In this document: positions 16,781-34,423 of the stretch, one piece after another
How the letters are laid out: the number at the start of each line of letters is the position of its first letter
Numbering within the stretch: the stretch's first letter is position 1
Origin: G963668185 sp963668185
Lineage (GTDB): Bacteria > Chloroflexota > Dehalococcoidia > Lucifugimonadales > G963668185
Direction of reading: 5' to 3'
Length of the DNA: 64,000 nucleotides
NCBI GenBank assembly: GCA_963668185.1
Contig: OY764162.1
Coordinates: 310,001-374,000, forward strand
The notes under the pieces: generated by a model
Told to the model about the DNA's origin: nothing
Seen by the model: the letters and a program-made list of their open reading frames with translations, nothing else
Databases searched by the model: none
Program-made: the position numbers and the translations under genes

Positions 16781-17860
16781 GTGACGGCTCCCATGGCGCG
16801 GGCGCTGGAACTGGCCCGGCGTGCTCTGGGCGGCGTGAGCCCCAATCCCGCCGTCGGCGCAGTCGTGGTGAAGGACGGCCGCATCGTCGGCGAGGGCCAC
16901 ACGGAGCCGCCCGGAGGCGACCACGCCGAAGTCGTGGCTTTGAAGCAGGCTGGCGACCAGGCTGCGGGCGCGTCGCTCTACTCGACGCTGGAGCCGCACC
17001 AGTTCCACGGCCGCACTCCGCCCTGCACGGACGCGATAATCGGCGCGGGCGTCCGGCAGGTGCACTACGCCGTCGCCGACCCGAATCCCAGAGTGGCGGA
17101 CAGGGGAGCGGAAGTCCTGCGGGCCTCAGGGATCGCCGTAACCGCCGGCGAGATGGAGGCCGAGGCCTCCGAGCTGATCGAGGCTTACGCAAAGCACGTG
17201 AGGAACGGCAGGCCGTTCGTCACGGCCAAGTACGCGATGAGCGCGGACGGCAAGATCGCCTCGCGTTCCGGCGACGCCCGCTGGGTGACCGGCGCCGAGT
17301 CCCGGGCGCACGTCCACCGGCTTCGCGCCGAGTGCGACGCGATCATGGTGGGCATAGGCACCGTGCTCGCGGACAACCCGCGGCTTACGGCCCGCGACGA
17401 TGACGGGCGTCCGCGGGAGCGCCAGCCGCTGCGCGTGGTGGTGGACTCTGCCGGAAGGACGCCGCCCGACGCGGCGCTGCTGCGAGAGCCGGGCCGCACG
17501 CTGATAGCAGCCGCCAAGCCCACGGTCGATAACGGCGAAGTGATGGCGTGCGCCGAGGCGCTCTGCGTTCGAGGGCCGGCCGGCAGAGTGGACCTGGAAG
17601 CTCTGCTCGACGCGCTCGGCCAGCGCGGGGTGACCTCGGCGCTGGTGGAAGGCGGCGGGACGCTCATGGGCGCGCTGTTCGATCTCGGCCTCGTGGACAA
17701 GGCGCTGGTCTTCGTGGCCCCCAAGATCGTTGGCGGGACGGCGGCGCCCGGCCCCGTCGGAGGGCGGGGCGTGGATAGAATGGCGGAGGCGCTGGAGTTG
17801 AAGAGGCCACGGTGGGAGAGGATCGGGGACGATATGCTGCTTACGGGGTACTGCCGATGA
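16781..17860 (+). CDS. ribD: Bifunctional riboflavin deaminase/reductase RibD
   Basis: Catalyses deamination and then ribityl reduction of the first pyrimidine intermediate of riboflavin synthesis. The N-terminal deaminase domain has SPNPAVGAVVV, HAE (His 48, Glu 50) and GRTPPCTDAI (Cys 82); the C-terminal reductase (from about residue 145) has KYAMSADGKIA and MVGIGTVLADNPRL. Oddity: the first zinc-ligand cysteine, normally in TLEPC, is His 73 (TLEPHQFHGRTPPC). GTG 16781 was preferred to ATG 16793 because it gives the usual spacing to the SPNP motif. First rib gene; ribE, ribBA and ribH follow. Confidence 0.94.
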   Translation: MTAPMARALELARRALGGVSPNPAVGAVVVKDGRIVGEGHTEPPGGDHAEVVALKQAGDQAAGASLYSTLEPHQFHGRTPPCTDAIIGAGVRQVHYAVADPNPRVADRGAEVLRASGIAVTAGEMEAEASELIEAYAKHVRNGRPFVTAKYAMSADGKIASRSGDARWVTGAESRAHVHRLRAECDAIMVGIGTVLADNPRLTARDDDGRPRERQPLRVVVDSAGRTPPDAALLREPGRTLIAAAKPTVDNGEVMACAEALCVRGPAGRVDLEALLDALGQRGVTSALVEGGGTLMGALFDLGLVDKALVFVAPKIVGGTAAPGPVGGRGVDRMAEALELKRPRWERIGDDMLLTGYCR

Positions 17861-17939
17861 ACGGCGGCGCGCGCGTATGGATTCCCGCCTTCGGAGAGCT
17901 TTGCGTAACTCTGTGCGGTGTTTGTGTAACGGCGCTCTT

Positions 17940-18050
17940 GCCCCATCTCAATCTTCCCCAGCAGACTGGGGAAGAGGCCGGAGGCCCCGCCCAAGCCACC
18001 CATGGATTCCGGCCTTCGCCGGAATGACGGTTATGCAAAGGTCTTCCTGC
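17940..18050. repeat. Composite of palindromic families A and B
   Basis: CTTCCCCAGCAGACTGGGGA (17951-17970) is joined through CCCCGCCCAAGCCACCC to GGATTCCGGCCTTCGCCGGA and ATGACGGTTATGCAAAGGTC. The same B half with the same flanks is found inside the polyketide synthase gene near 28.76 kb. It splits ribD from ribE inside the operon. Confidence 0.8.
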
Positions 18051-18080
18051 GCGGGAATGACGGCGAGAGAGGGAGCGCGA

Positions 18081-18668
18081 ATGTTCACAGGAATAGTTGA
18101 AGAGGTGGGCAGGGTAGAGGCTGTTCGCGGCGGGCGGCTGGCGATCGCCGCCGAACTGGTACTTGGGGACCTGTCGGTCAGCGAGAGCATCTGCGTCAAC
18201 GGAGTCTGCCTTACGGTGACCGAGACGACATCCGATGGGTTTGGCGTGGACGTGGTCCCGGAGACGCTGCGCCGCTCGAACCTCGGAGACCTCGACGAGG
18301 GGGACGGCGTGAACCTGGAGCGCGCGCTGACTCCGGACAGCCGGATGGGAGGCCACATGGTGCAGGGCCACGTGGACGGCACGGCGACGGTCGCCGCGGT
18401 TGAGCCGGACGGGGACGCGCTGATGCTCCGCTTCGCGGCGTCCCCGGACATCATGCGGTACGTAGTGGAGAAGGGCTTCATTGCCGTGGACGGCACGAGC
18501 CTCACGATTGTAAACTGTGACGACGAGTCGTTTTCGATAACGCTGATTCCGTACACGAGAGACAACACGGTTTTCGGCAACCGCCGCCCCGGCGACAGGG
18601 TGAACATAGAGGTGGACATACTGGCGAAGTACGTAGAACGGCTGATGGCCGCACGGGCCGAAGGGTAG
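18081..18668 (+). CDS. ribE: Riboflavin synthase
   Basis: Makes riboflavin from two molecules of dimethylribityl-lumazine. The 195-residue product shows the two-fold lumazine-binding repeat: MFTGIVEEVG at residue 1 and MVQGHVDGTATV at about 93, with NGVCLTV and DGTSLTIV in the corresponding places. The frame is open upstream into a repeat element, but ATG 18081 gives the canonical MFTGIVEE start and follows GAGAGGGAG. The product ends 38 nt before ribBA. Confidence 0.95.
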   Translation: MFTGIVEEVGRVEAVRGGRLAIAAELVLGDLSVSESICVNGVCLTVTETTSDGFGVDVVPETLRRSNLGDLDEGDGVNLERALTPDSRMGGHMVQGHVDGTATVAAVEPDGDALMLRFAASPDIMRYVVEKGFIAVDGTSLTIVNCDDESFSITLIPYTRDNTVFGNRRPGDRVNIEVDILAKYVERLMAARAEG

Positions 18669-18706
18669 CGCGCGGACCGCAGCGGAACCACCGGAGGAAC
18701 TGTCAA

Positions 18707-19984
18707 ATGCCGCTTGCTTCCGTCGATGAGGCCGTAGCCGCGATCAAGGCGGGCCGGCTCGTCATAATCGTGGATGACGAGGATCGCGAGAACGAGGGCG
18801 ACTTGGCCGTCGCCGCGGAAAAGGCCACGCCGGAAGTCGTCAACTTCATGGCGAAGTACGGCCGGGGCATGATTTGCACGCCGATGATGGCCGAGCGGCT
18901 GGAGCAGCTCCGCATCCCGATGATGGTGCACGACAACACGGCGCGGCTCGGCACCGCGTTCACCGTGACGGTGGACGCGCTGGAAGGAACGACGACCGGC
19001 ATCTCCGCCCACGACCGCGCCAAGACGATCGAGGCGCTCATCGACCCGGAGGCGGAGCCCGAGGACCTGGCGAGGCCGGGCCACATCTTCCCGCTCAGGT
19101 ACATGAAGGGCGGCACCCTCGTGCGTGCGGGGCAGACGGAGGCCTCGGTGGACCTTTCGGTGCTGGCGGGCCTGTACCCCGCCGCCGTGATCTGCGAGGT
19201 CATGGCTGAAGACGGCACGATGGCCCGGATGCCGGAGCTCGAACGGCTGTCGGACGCCCACGGCATTCCGATCGTTTCCGTTGCCGACATCATCGCGTAC
19301 CGCCTGGAGCACGAGCGGCTGATAGACCGCGTGGCCGAGGCGCGGCTGCCCACCGAGTTCGGCGAAGGCACCGCCGTCTCGTACAGCAGCTTGGTCGATA
19401 AGGACGAGCACGTCGCGTTCGTGGTTGGGGACATCTCGCCGGACGAGCCCACGCTGGTGCGGGTGCACAGCGAATGCCTGACGGGGGACGTGTTCGGCAG
19501 CCTGCGGTGCGACTGCGGCGAGCAGGCCGCGCTCTCACTGGAGGCTATCGGCAGGGCCGGCACCGGCGTGTTCCTGTACATGAGGCAGGAGGGCAGGGGA
19601 ATCGGCATTCACAACAAGCTCAAGGCGTATCACGTCCAGGACGACCTCGGCCTGGACACGGTGGACGCCAACGTGCACCTCGGCTTCGCGCCGGACGTCC
19701 GGCACTTCGGAATCGGCGCGCAGATCCTCTCGGACCTGGGCGTCGGCAAGATGCGGCTCCTCACCAACAACCCCCGCAAAGTCGTGGGCCTGGACGCGTT
19801 CGGCCTGGAGATCGTCGAGCGCGTGCCGATCCAGGCGAGCGTGAACTCGGAGAACATACGGTACCTTCAGACCAAGAGGGACCGGCTGGGCCACCTGCTG
19901 GACGTCTCCGGCGGCGCGTCCGCTCGCGCTCAAGAGGACGATTCGGAGGATGCCGCGGACGAGGCCGCGGAGGCCGGTTCTTGA
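18707..19984 (+). CDS. ribBA: Bifunctional DHBP synthase / GTP cyclohydrolase II
   Basis: Supplies both branches of riboflavin synthesis. The N-terminal dihydroxybutanone-phosphate synthase has DDEDRENEGDL (about 23-33), the acid loop, and RPGHIFPL; the C-terminal cyclohydrolase II has HSECLTGDVFGSLRCDCG, whose three cysteines (about 257, 268, 270) bind zinc, then RQEGRGIGIHNKLKAY. The 425 residues include an acidic, Ala/Glu-rich tail after the last conserved motif. ATG 18707 follows GGAGGAAC. Its stop overlaps the TTG start of ribH. Confidence 0.96.
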   Translation: MPLASVDEAVAAIKAGRLVIIVDDEDRENEGDLAVAAEKATPEVVNFMAKYGRGMICTPMMAERLEQLRIPMMVHDNTARLGTAFTVTVDALEGTTTGISAHDRAKTIEALIDPEAEPEDLARPGHIFPLRYMKGGTLVRAGQTEASVDLSVLAGLYPAAVICEVMAEDGTMARMPELERLSDAHGIPIVSVADIIAYRLEHERLIDRVAEARLPTEFGEGTAVSYSSLVDKDEHVAFVVGDISPDEPTLVRVHSECLTGDVFGSLRCDCGEQAALSLEAIGRAGTGVFLYMRQEGRGIGIHNKLKAYHVQDDLGLDTVDANVHLGFAPDVRHFGIGAQILSDLGVGKMRLLTNNPRKVVGLDAFGLEIVERVPIQASVNSENIRYLQTKRDRLGHLLDVSGGASARAQEDDSEDAADEAAEAGS

Positions 19985-20457
19985 CGGACGAGCTCAGGGG
20001 CGGCATCGACGGCGCGGGCCTGAAGGTCGCCATCGCGGTTGCCAGATTCAACGAGTTCATTACCGGCCGCCTGCTCGCGGGCGCGAGGGAGGGGCTGGAG
20101 GCGCACGGCGTCTCCGCGGACGACGTTGCCGTTGCGCACGTGCCCGGCAGCTTCGAACTGCCGCTAACCGTGCGCCGCCTCGCCCGCACAGGCCGGTTCA
20201 ACGCGGTGATCGCTATCGGCGCGGTCATCAAGGGCGAGACCGACCACTACGACTTCGTTGCCGGCGAGGCCGCCAAGGGCATCGCCTCAGCGTCGGCTGA
20301 CACCGGCGTTCCGGTGATCTTCGCGGTGCTGACCACTCACACCGTCGAACAGGCCATCAACCGCTCCGGCGGCAAGAACGGCAACGCCGGCTACACCGCC
20401 GCCATCTCGGCGATAGAGATGGCCAACCTCCTGCGGAACATCGAAGCGCGCCCGTAA
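19981..20457 (+). CDS. ribH: Lumazine synthase
   Basis: Condenses the products of the two RibBA/RibD branches into dimethylribityl-lumazine. The 158-residue protein has VARFNEFITGRLL, VPGSFELPLTVRRLA, IAIGAVIKGETDHYDFV and VLTTHTVEQAINRSG, the standard active-site set including the His of the DHYD motif. The start is TTG 19981, overlapping the ribBA stop as TTGA, so translation is probably coupled. A longer upstream frame is a shadow of ribBA. Last gene of the operon. Confidence 0.94.
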   Translation: MTDELRGGIDGAGLKVAIAVARFNEFITGRLLAGAREGLEAHGVSADDVAVAHVPGSFELPLTVRRLARTGRFNAVIAIGAVIKGETDHYDFVAGEAAKGIASASADTGVPVIFAVLTTHTVEQAINRSGGKNGNAGYTAAISAIEMANLLRNIEARP

Positions 20458-20482
20458 CTTCCTCAGGTCTGGGAGATTCGTG

Positions 20483-20531
20483 GCTCCGTTTCGCTCATGG
20501 TTCGACAGGCTCACCACGAACGAAACGGAGC
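20483..20531. repeat. Inverted repeat after ribH enclosing a family C element
   Basis: GCTCCGTTTCG and CGAAACGGAGC form 11-bp arms around GGTTCGACAGGCTCACCACGA, a member of the family recurring as GAGCCTGTCGAAGGGC elsewhere in the window. No U-run follows, so it is listed as a repeat rather than as a terminator, though it could end the rib transcript. Confidence 0.6.
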
Positions 20532-20584
20532 AGGTTTCGGGTAAGTGTTCAGTGTTGAGGGAGCGGCCCCGCGCCTCGCCCCAT

Positions 20585-20632
20585 GACCCCATCCTAACCT
20601 TCCCCAGCAGACTGGGGAAGGGACTATAGCGA
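20585..20632. repeat. Family A palindromic element
   Basis: CCCATCCTAACCTTCCCC followed by AGCAGACTGGGGAAGGG, downstream of the riboflavin operon. Confidence 0.8.
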
Positions 20633-20708
20633 CTCAGCAAGTCTGAACAGTTACGGTTTCGGCAGCGCCTTGAAGCAGCAACATTCTGTTGCTAGAATCG
20701 ATTCGTAC

Positions 20709-20782
20709 TGGGGATTCGTCTAGTGGTAGGACGACAGACTCTGGATCTGTAAGCCTAGGTTCGAATCCTAGATCCCCAGCCA
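20709..20782 (+). tRNA. tRNA-Gln (anticodon CTG)
   Basis: The acceptor arm TGGGGAT pairs with ATCCCCA, the anticodon loop CTCTGGA carries CTG between ACAGA and TCTGT, and the T arm is TAGGTTCGAATCCTA. The discriminator is G and CCA is encoded. It is five bases upstream of tRNA-Glu and is probably processed from the same transcript. Confidence 0.95.
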
Positions 20783-20787
20783 GTCGT

Positions 20788-20864
20788 GGCGCGTTCGTCT
20801 AGTGGCCAAGGACACCGCCCTCTCAAGGCGGAGATCACGGGTTCGAATCCCGTACGCGCTACCA
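20788..20864 (+). tRNA. tRNA-Glu (anticodon CTC)
   Basis: The acceptor GGCGCGT pairs with ACGCGCT (G-U at the first pair), the anticodon stem CCGCC/GGCGG encloses CTCTCAA with anticodon CTC, and the T arm is CGGGTTCGAATCCCG. CCA is encoded. Confidence 0.94.
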
Positions 20865-20918
20865 TCGCATCTTTCCCTCGGTGCACACAGGTGACGACGT
20901 AGATTAGCGGTGCTCTTG

Positions 20919-20967
20919 CCCCATCCCAGCCTTCCCCAGCAGACTGGGGAAGGGGCCAGAGGCCCGC
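20919..20967. repeat. Family A palindromic element
   Basis: CCCCATCCCAGCCTTCCCC then AGCAGACTGGGGAAGGGGCC, between tRNA-Glu and the convergent aspartoacylase-family gene, whose stop lies at its edge. Confidence 0.8.
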
Positions 20968-21995
20968 TAACTCCATTCGGGCGGTTCGTTCAAAGTTTGC
21001 GGGGAAGCCTCGATTCCGCCTTCTTCCGTCAGGCCGATGTGGAAGAGCGCGTCGCCTTCGTGCGCGAGGGGCAGGTTGGTCCGGCCCACTATCACGCCCT
21101 CGGTAGGCGACCTGATTTCGGTGTCCTCCTCGCCCAATGGGTCAGAAACGACGGCGAGCACCTGTCCTGACTCTACCTGCGCGCCTATCGGCTGCTTGGA
21201 CCTGACAACGCCGCTGGAAGGCGCTCTCACCCAGCGGCTGGAGCGCAGAACCGTGGGAGCGCGCGCAACGCCGTGGCGTCGTCCGGCGGGCAGCATGTCC
21301 AGGTCTTCCATGACCCGTACCACGCCCCTTACGCCGGCCCGGATGGCCGTTTCGTCAAAGCGGAGCGCTTCGCCGGCTTCGTAAACGATCACGGGGACGT
21401 TCAGTTCGTTGGCCGCGGCGCGGATGCTTCCTTCCCTGGATACCGAATGCAACACATAGGGTGCGCCGAATGCCTGCGCCATGCGCTCGGCGGGGCAGTT
21501 GCCTACGTTGACCCGTATCTGCGGAAAGTTCTCCCTGTGCACTGCGCCGGTGTGAAGGTCAATGCCGTGAGTGGAGTTCGAGAGGACCTCGTCGAGGAAC
21601 ATGTTGGCAAGGCGGGCGGCGAGGGAGCCTCTGGACGACCCTGGAAACGAACGGTTGAGGTCTCGACGGTCCGGCAGATACCGGCTGAGATTCAGAAATC
21701 CGGGCACGTTTACTATCGGGACCGCGATCAGCGCTCCCCGGAGACGCCTCAAGGCGGCCAGCTTCATGATGCGGCGTATGATCTCGACTCCATTGATCTC
21801 GTCGCCGTGTATGGCAGCCGAGACGAACAGCGCCGGCCCTTCCTGAGCGCCGTTGATGATGTGCACGGGCATCGTGATCGGCACGCGGGTCGAGAGGTCC
21901 GCGATCGGCAGGTCAACCTGCGCGCGATACCCGGGGGCGACTTCGACGTCGCCTACCGTGATGGCTCCGGAGGAGTTCGCGGCTGGTGCGCTCAT
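20967..21995 (-). CDS. Succinylglutamate desuccinylase/aspartoacylase-family protein
   Basis: A zinc carboxypeptidase-fold amidohydrolase of about 342 residues. Visible ligands are AAIHGDEINGVEIIRR (His and Glu of the HxxE site), DLNRSFPG and GIDLHTGA with the third His; the C-terminal beta domain has VESGQVLAVVSDPLGEE. Substrate unknown. It is the last gene of a minus-strand triad after a retropepsin-like protease and RimK, an arrangement seen in many bacteria and linked to removal or tuning of amino-acid tags added by RimK. Start chosen as ATG 21995, just after the RimK stop; ATG 22040, overlapping RimK by 38 nt, is possible. Confidence 0.88.
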   Translation of the reverse strand: MSAPAANSSGAITVGDVEVAPGYRAQVDLPIADLSTRVPITMPVHIINGAQEGPALFVSAAIHGDEINGVEIIRRIMKLAALRRLRGALIAVPIVNVPGFLNLSRYLPDRRDLNRSFPGSSRGSLAARLANMFLDEVLSNSTHGIDLHTGAVHRENFPQIRVNVGNCPAERMAQAFGAPYVLHSVSREGSIRAAANELNVPVIVYEAGEALRFDETAIRAGVRGVVRVMEDLDMLPAGRRHGVARAPTVLRSSRWVRAPSSGVVRSKQPIGAQVESGQVLAVVSDPLGEEDTEIRSPTEGVIVGRTNLPLAHEGDALFHIGLTEEGGIEASPQTLNEPPEWS

Positions 21996-22002
21996 GGGCG
22001 AG

Positions 22003-22905
22003 TCACTGATCCTGCGTTCCGGGAGGCGCGGGTCTGGCATGCGTTTCCATGAACGCGATTATGCGCTCGGCGATGTCCACGCCCGTGGACTTTTCGATTC
22101 CTTCCAGTCCGGGGGTCGAGTTCACTTCTATGACCACCGGCCCGCGGCTGGAGCGAAGCATGTCCACGCCGGCCACGTTCAGCCCCAGCGCTTTGCAGGC
22201 GCGCACCGCGGTCGAACGCTCCTCCGGCGTGATCCCGATCTCTTTCGCCGTGCCTCCGCGATGAAGGTTGGATCGGAACTCGCCCGGCCCGCTCTGGCGC
22301 ATCATCGCGCAGACAACCTCGTCGCCTATCACGAAAGCCCGGATGTCCGCTCCGTCCGCCTCCTCGATGAACTCCTGAACGAGTATGTTTATGTTGGCGC
22401 CTCGAAAAGCCTCGAACGCGCTCTTTGCCGAGGGCATGGTCTCGCCAAGCACGACTCCCAGGCCCTGAGTGCCTTCCACCAGCTTGATGACGACGGGCGG
22501 GCCGCCGACCATTCGGATCAACTCCTCCGCCCGCCGCGCGGAGTTCGCGAAGCCTGTGATTGGCAGGCCGATCCCCAGGCGGGACATGATCTGCAGCGCC
22601 CAGAGCTTGTCGCGGGCGCGGCCAATGGCCATCGACTCGTTCAGCGCCCACACTCCCATCATCTCGAACTGGCGCAGCACCGCCAGCCCGTAGAAGGTTA
22701 TCGACGCGCCTATGCGCGGAATCACCGCGTCGTAGCCTTCGAGCGTCTCGCCCCTGTACAGCACCTGCGGCCTTTGAGACGTGATGTTTACGTAGCATTG
22801 AGTCGTGTTGACAATATCGATCTGGTGGCCTTTGGCCTCGGCGGCAGAGACCAGGCGCTTGTGGCTGTAGAGGCCGGGATTGCGCGCCAGCATTGCGATT
22901 CTCAC
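22003..22905 (-). CDS. rimK: RimK-family ATP-grasp amino-acid ligase
   Basis: Adds amino acids (glutamate in Escherichia coli ribosomal protein S6) to a protein or peptide. The 300-residue protein has the RimK N-terminal domain (IPRIGASITFYG), the ATP-grasp core VVIKLVEGTQGLGVVL, QEFIEEADGADIRAFVIG and the metal site VIEVNSTPGLEGIE. The start ATG 22905 overlaps the upstream protease stop by 4 nt, so the two are translationally coupled. Target not deducible. Confidence 0.93.
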   Translation of the reverse strand: MRIAMLARNPGLYSHKRLVSAAEAKGHQIDIVNTTQCYVNITSQRPQVLYRGETLEGYDAVIPRIGASITFYGLAVLRQFEMMGVWALNESMAIGRARDKLWALQIMSRLGIGLPITGFANSARRAEELIRMVGGPPVVIKLVEGTQGLGVVLGETMPSAKSAFEAFRGANINILVQEFIEEADGADIRAFVIGDEVVCAMMRQSGPGEFRSNLHRGGTAKEIGITPEERSTAVRACKALGLNVAGVDMLRSSRGPVVIEVNSTPGLEGIEKSTGVDIAERIIAFMETHARPAPPGTQDQ

Positions 22906-23432
22906 GTGACCGCTCCGCCGGCGCCGTCCGGGTCCTCTAAGGGACTCGCGGCAGCCTTCTTCGGTTTACTGCCTGCGCGAAACGAGGCCGTGGGATCGAC
23001 TATCAGACGGTTCCGCATCGCTTCCCGTCCGATGATCATCGGGAACTCCATGGCGTCACGATTGGTGAGACTCAGTTCTATCGGCCAACTGCTCCGGCCT
23101 ATCTGAAGGTCCGTTGATATTATGTATCGGCGTTCACCGGCGCCGCTCGAGTTGGTGACCCACCGCTCGTCGCTGACCGGCGCCTCGCACTCGATGGACG
23201 CGGCTTCCTCTTCCCGCATGGACGGAACGCGGAAGCGTATCCACTGCCGGCCATCGACCGTGCGAAGGCTGACGTCCCAGGCATGCAACGCGGAGGTCTT
23301 CGCGCCCGTATCCAGCTTGGCCCTGATCGCGCTGATTCCGAGGTGCGGCAATGATACCCATTCCCGCCAGCCGAGTATTCGTCTTTGGTTGCCGTCAGAA
23401 CTCACCGGACACCTGGCGCGAGTTTTTTCCAC
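22902..23432 (-). CDS. Retropepsin-like RimB/ATP-dependent zinc protease family protein
   Basis: A 176-residue member of the family often labelled ATP-dependent zinc protease (DUF785) but folded like a retropepsin. The core is ILGWREWVSLPHLG, AKLDTGAKTSALHA with the catalytic DTG, and EFPMIIGREAM. It is the first gene of the protease-RimK-aspartoacylase operon; in Pseudomonas the related RimB works with RimK on ribosomal tails. The last 20 residues are a low-complexity tail. Confidence 0.88.
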   Translation of the reverse strand: MEKTRARCPVSSDGNQRRILGWREWVSLPHLGISAIRAKLDTGAKTSALHAWDVSLRTVDGRQWIRFRVPSMREEEAASIECEAPVSDERWVTNSSGAGERRYIISTDLQIGRSSWPIELSLTNRDAMEFPMIIGREAMRNRLIVDPTASFRAGSKPKKAAASPLEDPDGAGGAVT

Positions 23433-23579
23433 TGGTTCGCCGCTTCGAACCGTATCCAGCAGGGTATGCTGTCATGATCTTCCCTGCTAGCGGAGATTGT
23501 ACTCGTTCAGTGCGTATGAGACAGCTTGCAAGCAGAGTCCGACTGGTGGTTAACTCTATGCTAAAGGAACAGTAGCAGC

Positions 23580-33257
<9,678 letters not shown>

Positions 33258-33341
33258 GTTGACGGCAAGTTGGCGCATGGATAGCATTGCCTCTGTTCGA
33301 TCAGCCTGAAACCAGTTCGTAATCTACTAAAGGAGTTCCTG

Positions 33342-33587
33342 TTGGCAAACGCAGAAGAACGTCTCAGAAAGCTCGTCGACGACAACCTAGAGATCGAAGG
33401 CCGCCCCGCCGGCCGGCCATTGGACCCGGACTCCAGCCTGAGAGACGCGGGCGTGTCCTCGGTCGAGTTCGTCGCGTTCGCGAAGCTGGTGGCCGAAGAG
33501 TTCAACGTCAGCTTCAGCTTGGAAGACTGCTCCAGGTTCAAGTCGCTGGGAGAGTTGATAGAGCACCTGGACTCTCACTCCGGCTAG
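33342..33587 (+). CDS. Discrete acyl carrier protein
   Basis: An 81-residue carrier protein with the phosphopantetheine site DAGVSSVEF (Ser 40) followed by the usual helix and an acidic C-terminal helix. The start is TTG 33342, set by a full AAAGGAG ribosome site 6 nt upstream. It directly follows the megasynthase, whose terminal KS lacks an ACP of its own, so it is the obvious partner for that KS. Same operon as the PPTase and hydrolase that follow. Confidence 0.88.
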   Translation: MANAEERLRKLVDDNLEIEGRPAGRPLDPDSSLRDAGVSSVEFVAFAKLVAEEFNVSFSLEDCSRFKSLGELIEHLDSHSG

Positions 33588-33634
33588 ATTCCGGAAGCCC
33601 ATCCGGGAACGCTTCCGGGTCAGGAGGCCCGGCT

Positions 33635-34420
33635 TTGACGACGGTTGTCCAGGGTCGCCCTGGCTTGGCGGCGCCTCTGGCTGGCGATTGGTGGAAGCCG
33701 TTCGCCAGCAGTGGCGGCATTGATGTCGTGCACGTCGACCTGGCCCCAAATGCTGACCGCGAAGCTCTGGCCTTTGACTGGCTCGATCGGTCCGAACGCG
33801 AGTCCTGGCAAAGGTACGTGCCAACGCCCCGTCGCCGTTTCGCGCTGTGCCGCGCCGCCCTGCGGGCCATCCTGTGCGACCTGCTGGGCTGCCGGAACGA
33901 AGAGCTTAGCTTCGGCGCTTCTCGGTACGGCAAGCCCTACGCGGTAGTGGACGGAACGCCCACCGACGCCGTCAGCTTCAACGTCAGCCACGGCGGCGGC
34001 CACGGCCTGATCGCGGTGGCCTCTGCCGGGAGAATCGGAGTCGATGTCGAAGAGTTCGTCCCGCAGCGCCACTTGCACCTGATTATCGACGCGGTCATGG
34101 GGCCGGAAGAACGCGATGAACTGGCCGCGCTGGACGGGCCCCGGAAGTTGCGCCGCTTCTACCGCCTCTGGACGTTCAAGGAGGCCCTGAGCAAGGCCAT
34201 CGGAACCGGACTTGCCACCGAATTCACGCAGTTCCAGATACCAACTGGACTGCGCAGGGGAGACACATTTGGGACGCTCACGTTCCCCGCTCCCGGTGGC
34301 GTAACGTGGGCGCTGGAAGACATCGGAGACGAGCGCTTCGCCGCCGCGTTGGCCTACGAAATGCCCGCCTCCACGGGTGAGAGGCCCTTGATGGCCGATG
34401 TCAACGCACGGGACGCCTGA
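33635..34420 (+). CDS. Sfp-type 4'-phosphopantetheinyl transferase
   Basis: Transfers phosphopantetheine from CoA to carrier-protein serines, here presumably the PKS ACP and the free ACP. The 261-residue protein has FNVSHGGGHGLIAVA, GVDVEEF (metal-binding acids) and LWTFKEALSKAIGTGL, the three core motifs of the Sfp group. The start is TTG 33635, with CAGGAGG 8 nt upstream. It ends 3 nt before the hydrolase gene. Confidence 0.93.
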   Translation: MTTVVQGRPGLAAPLAGDWWKPFASSGGIDVVHVDLAPNADREALAFDWLDRSERESWQRYVPTPRRRFALCRAALRAILCDLLGCRNEELSFGASRYGKPYAVVDGTPTDAVSFNVSHGGGHGLIAVASAGRIGVDVEEFVPQRHLHLIIDAVMGPEERDELAALDGPRKLRRFYRLWTFKEALSKAIGTGLATEFTQFQIPTGLRRGDTFGTLTFPAPGGVTWALEDIGDERFAAALAYEMPASTGERPLMADVNARDA

Positions 34421-34423
34421 ACC

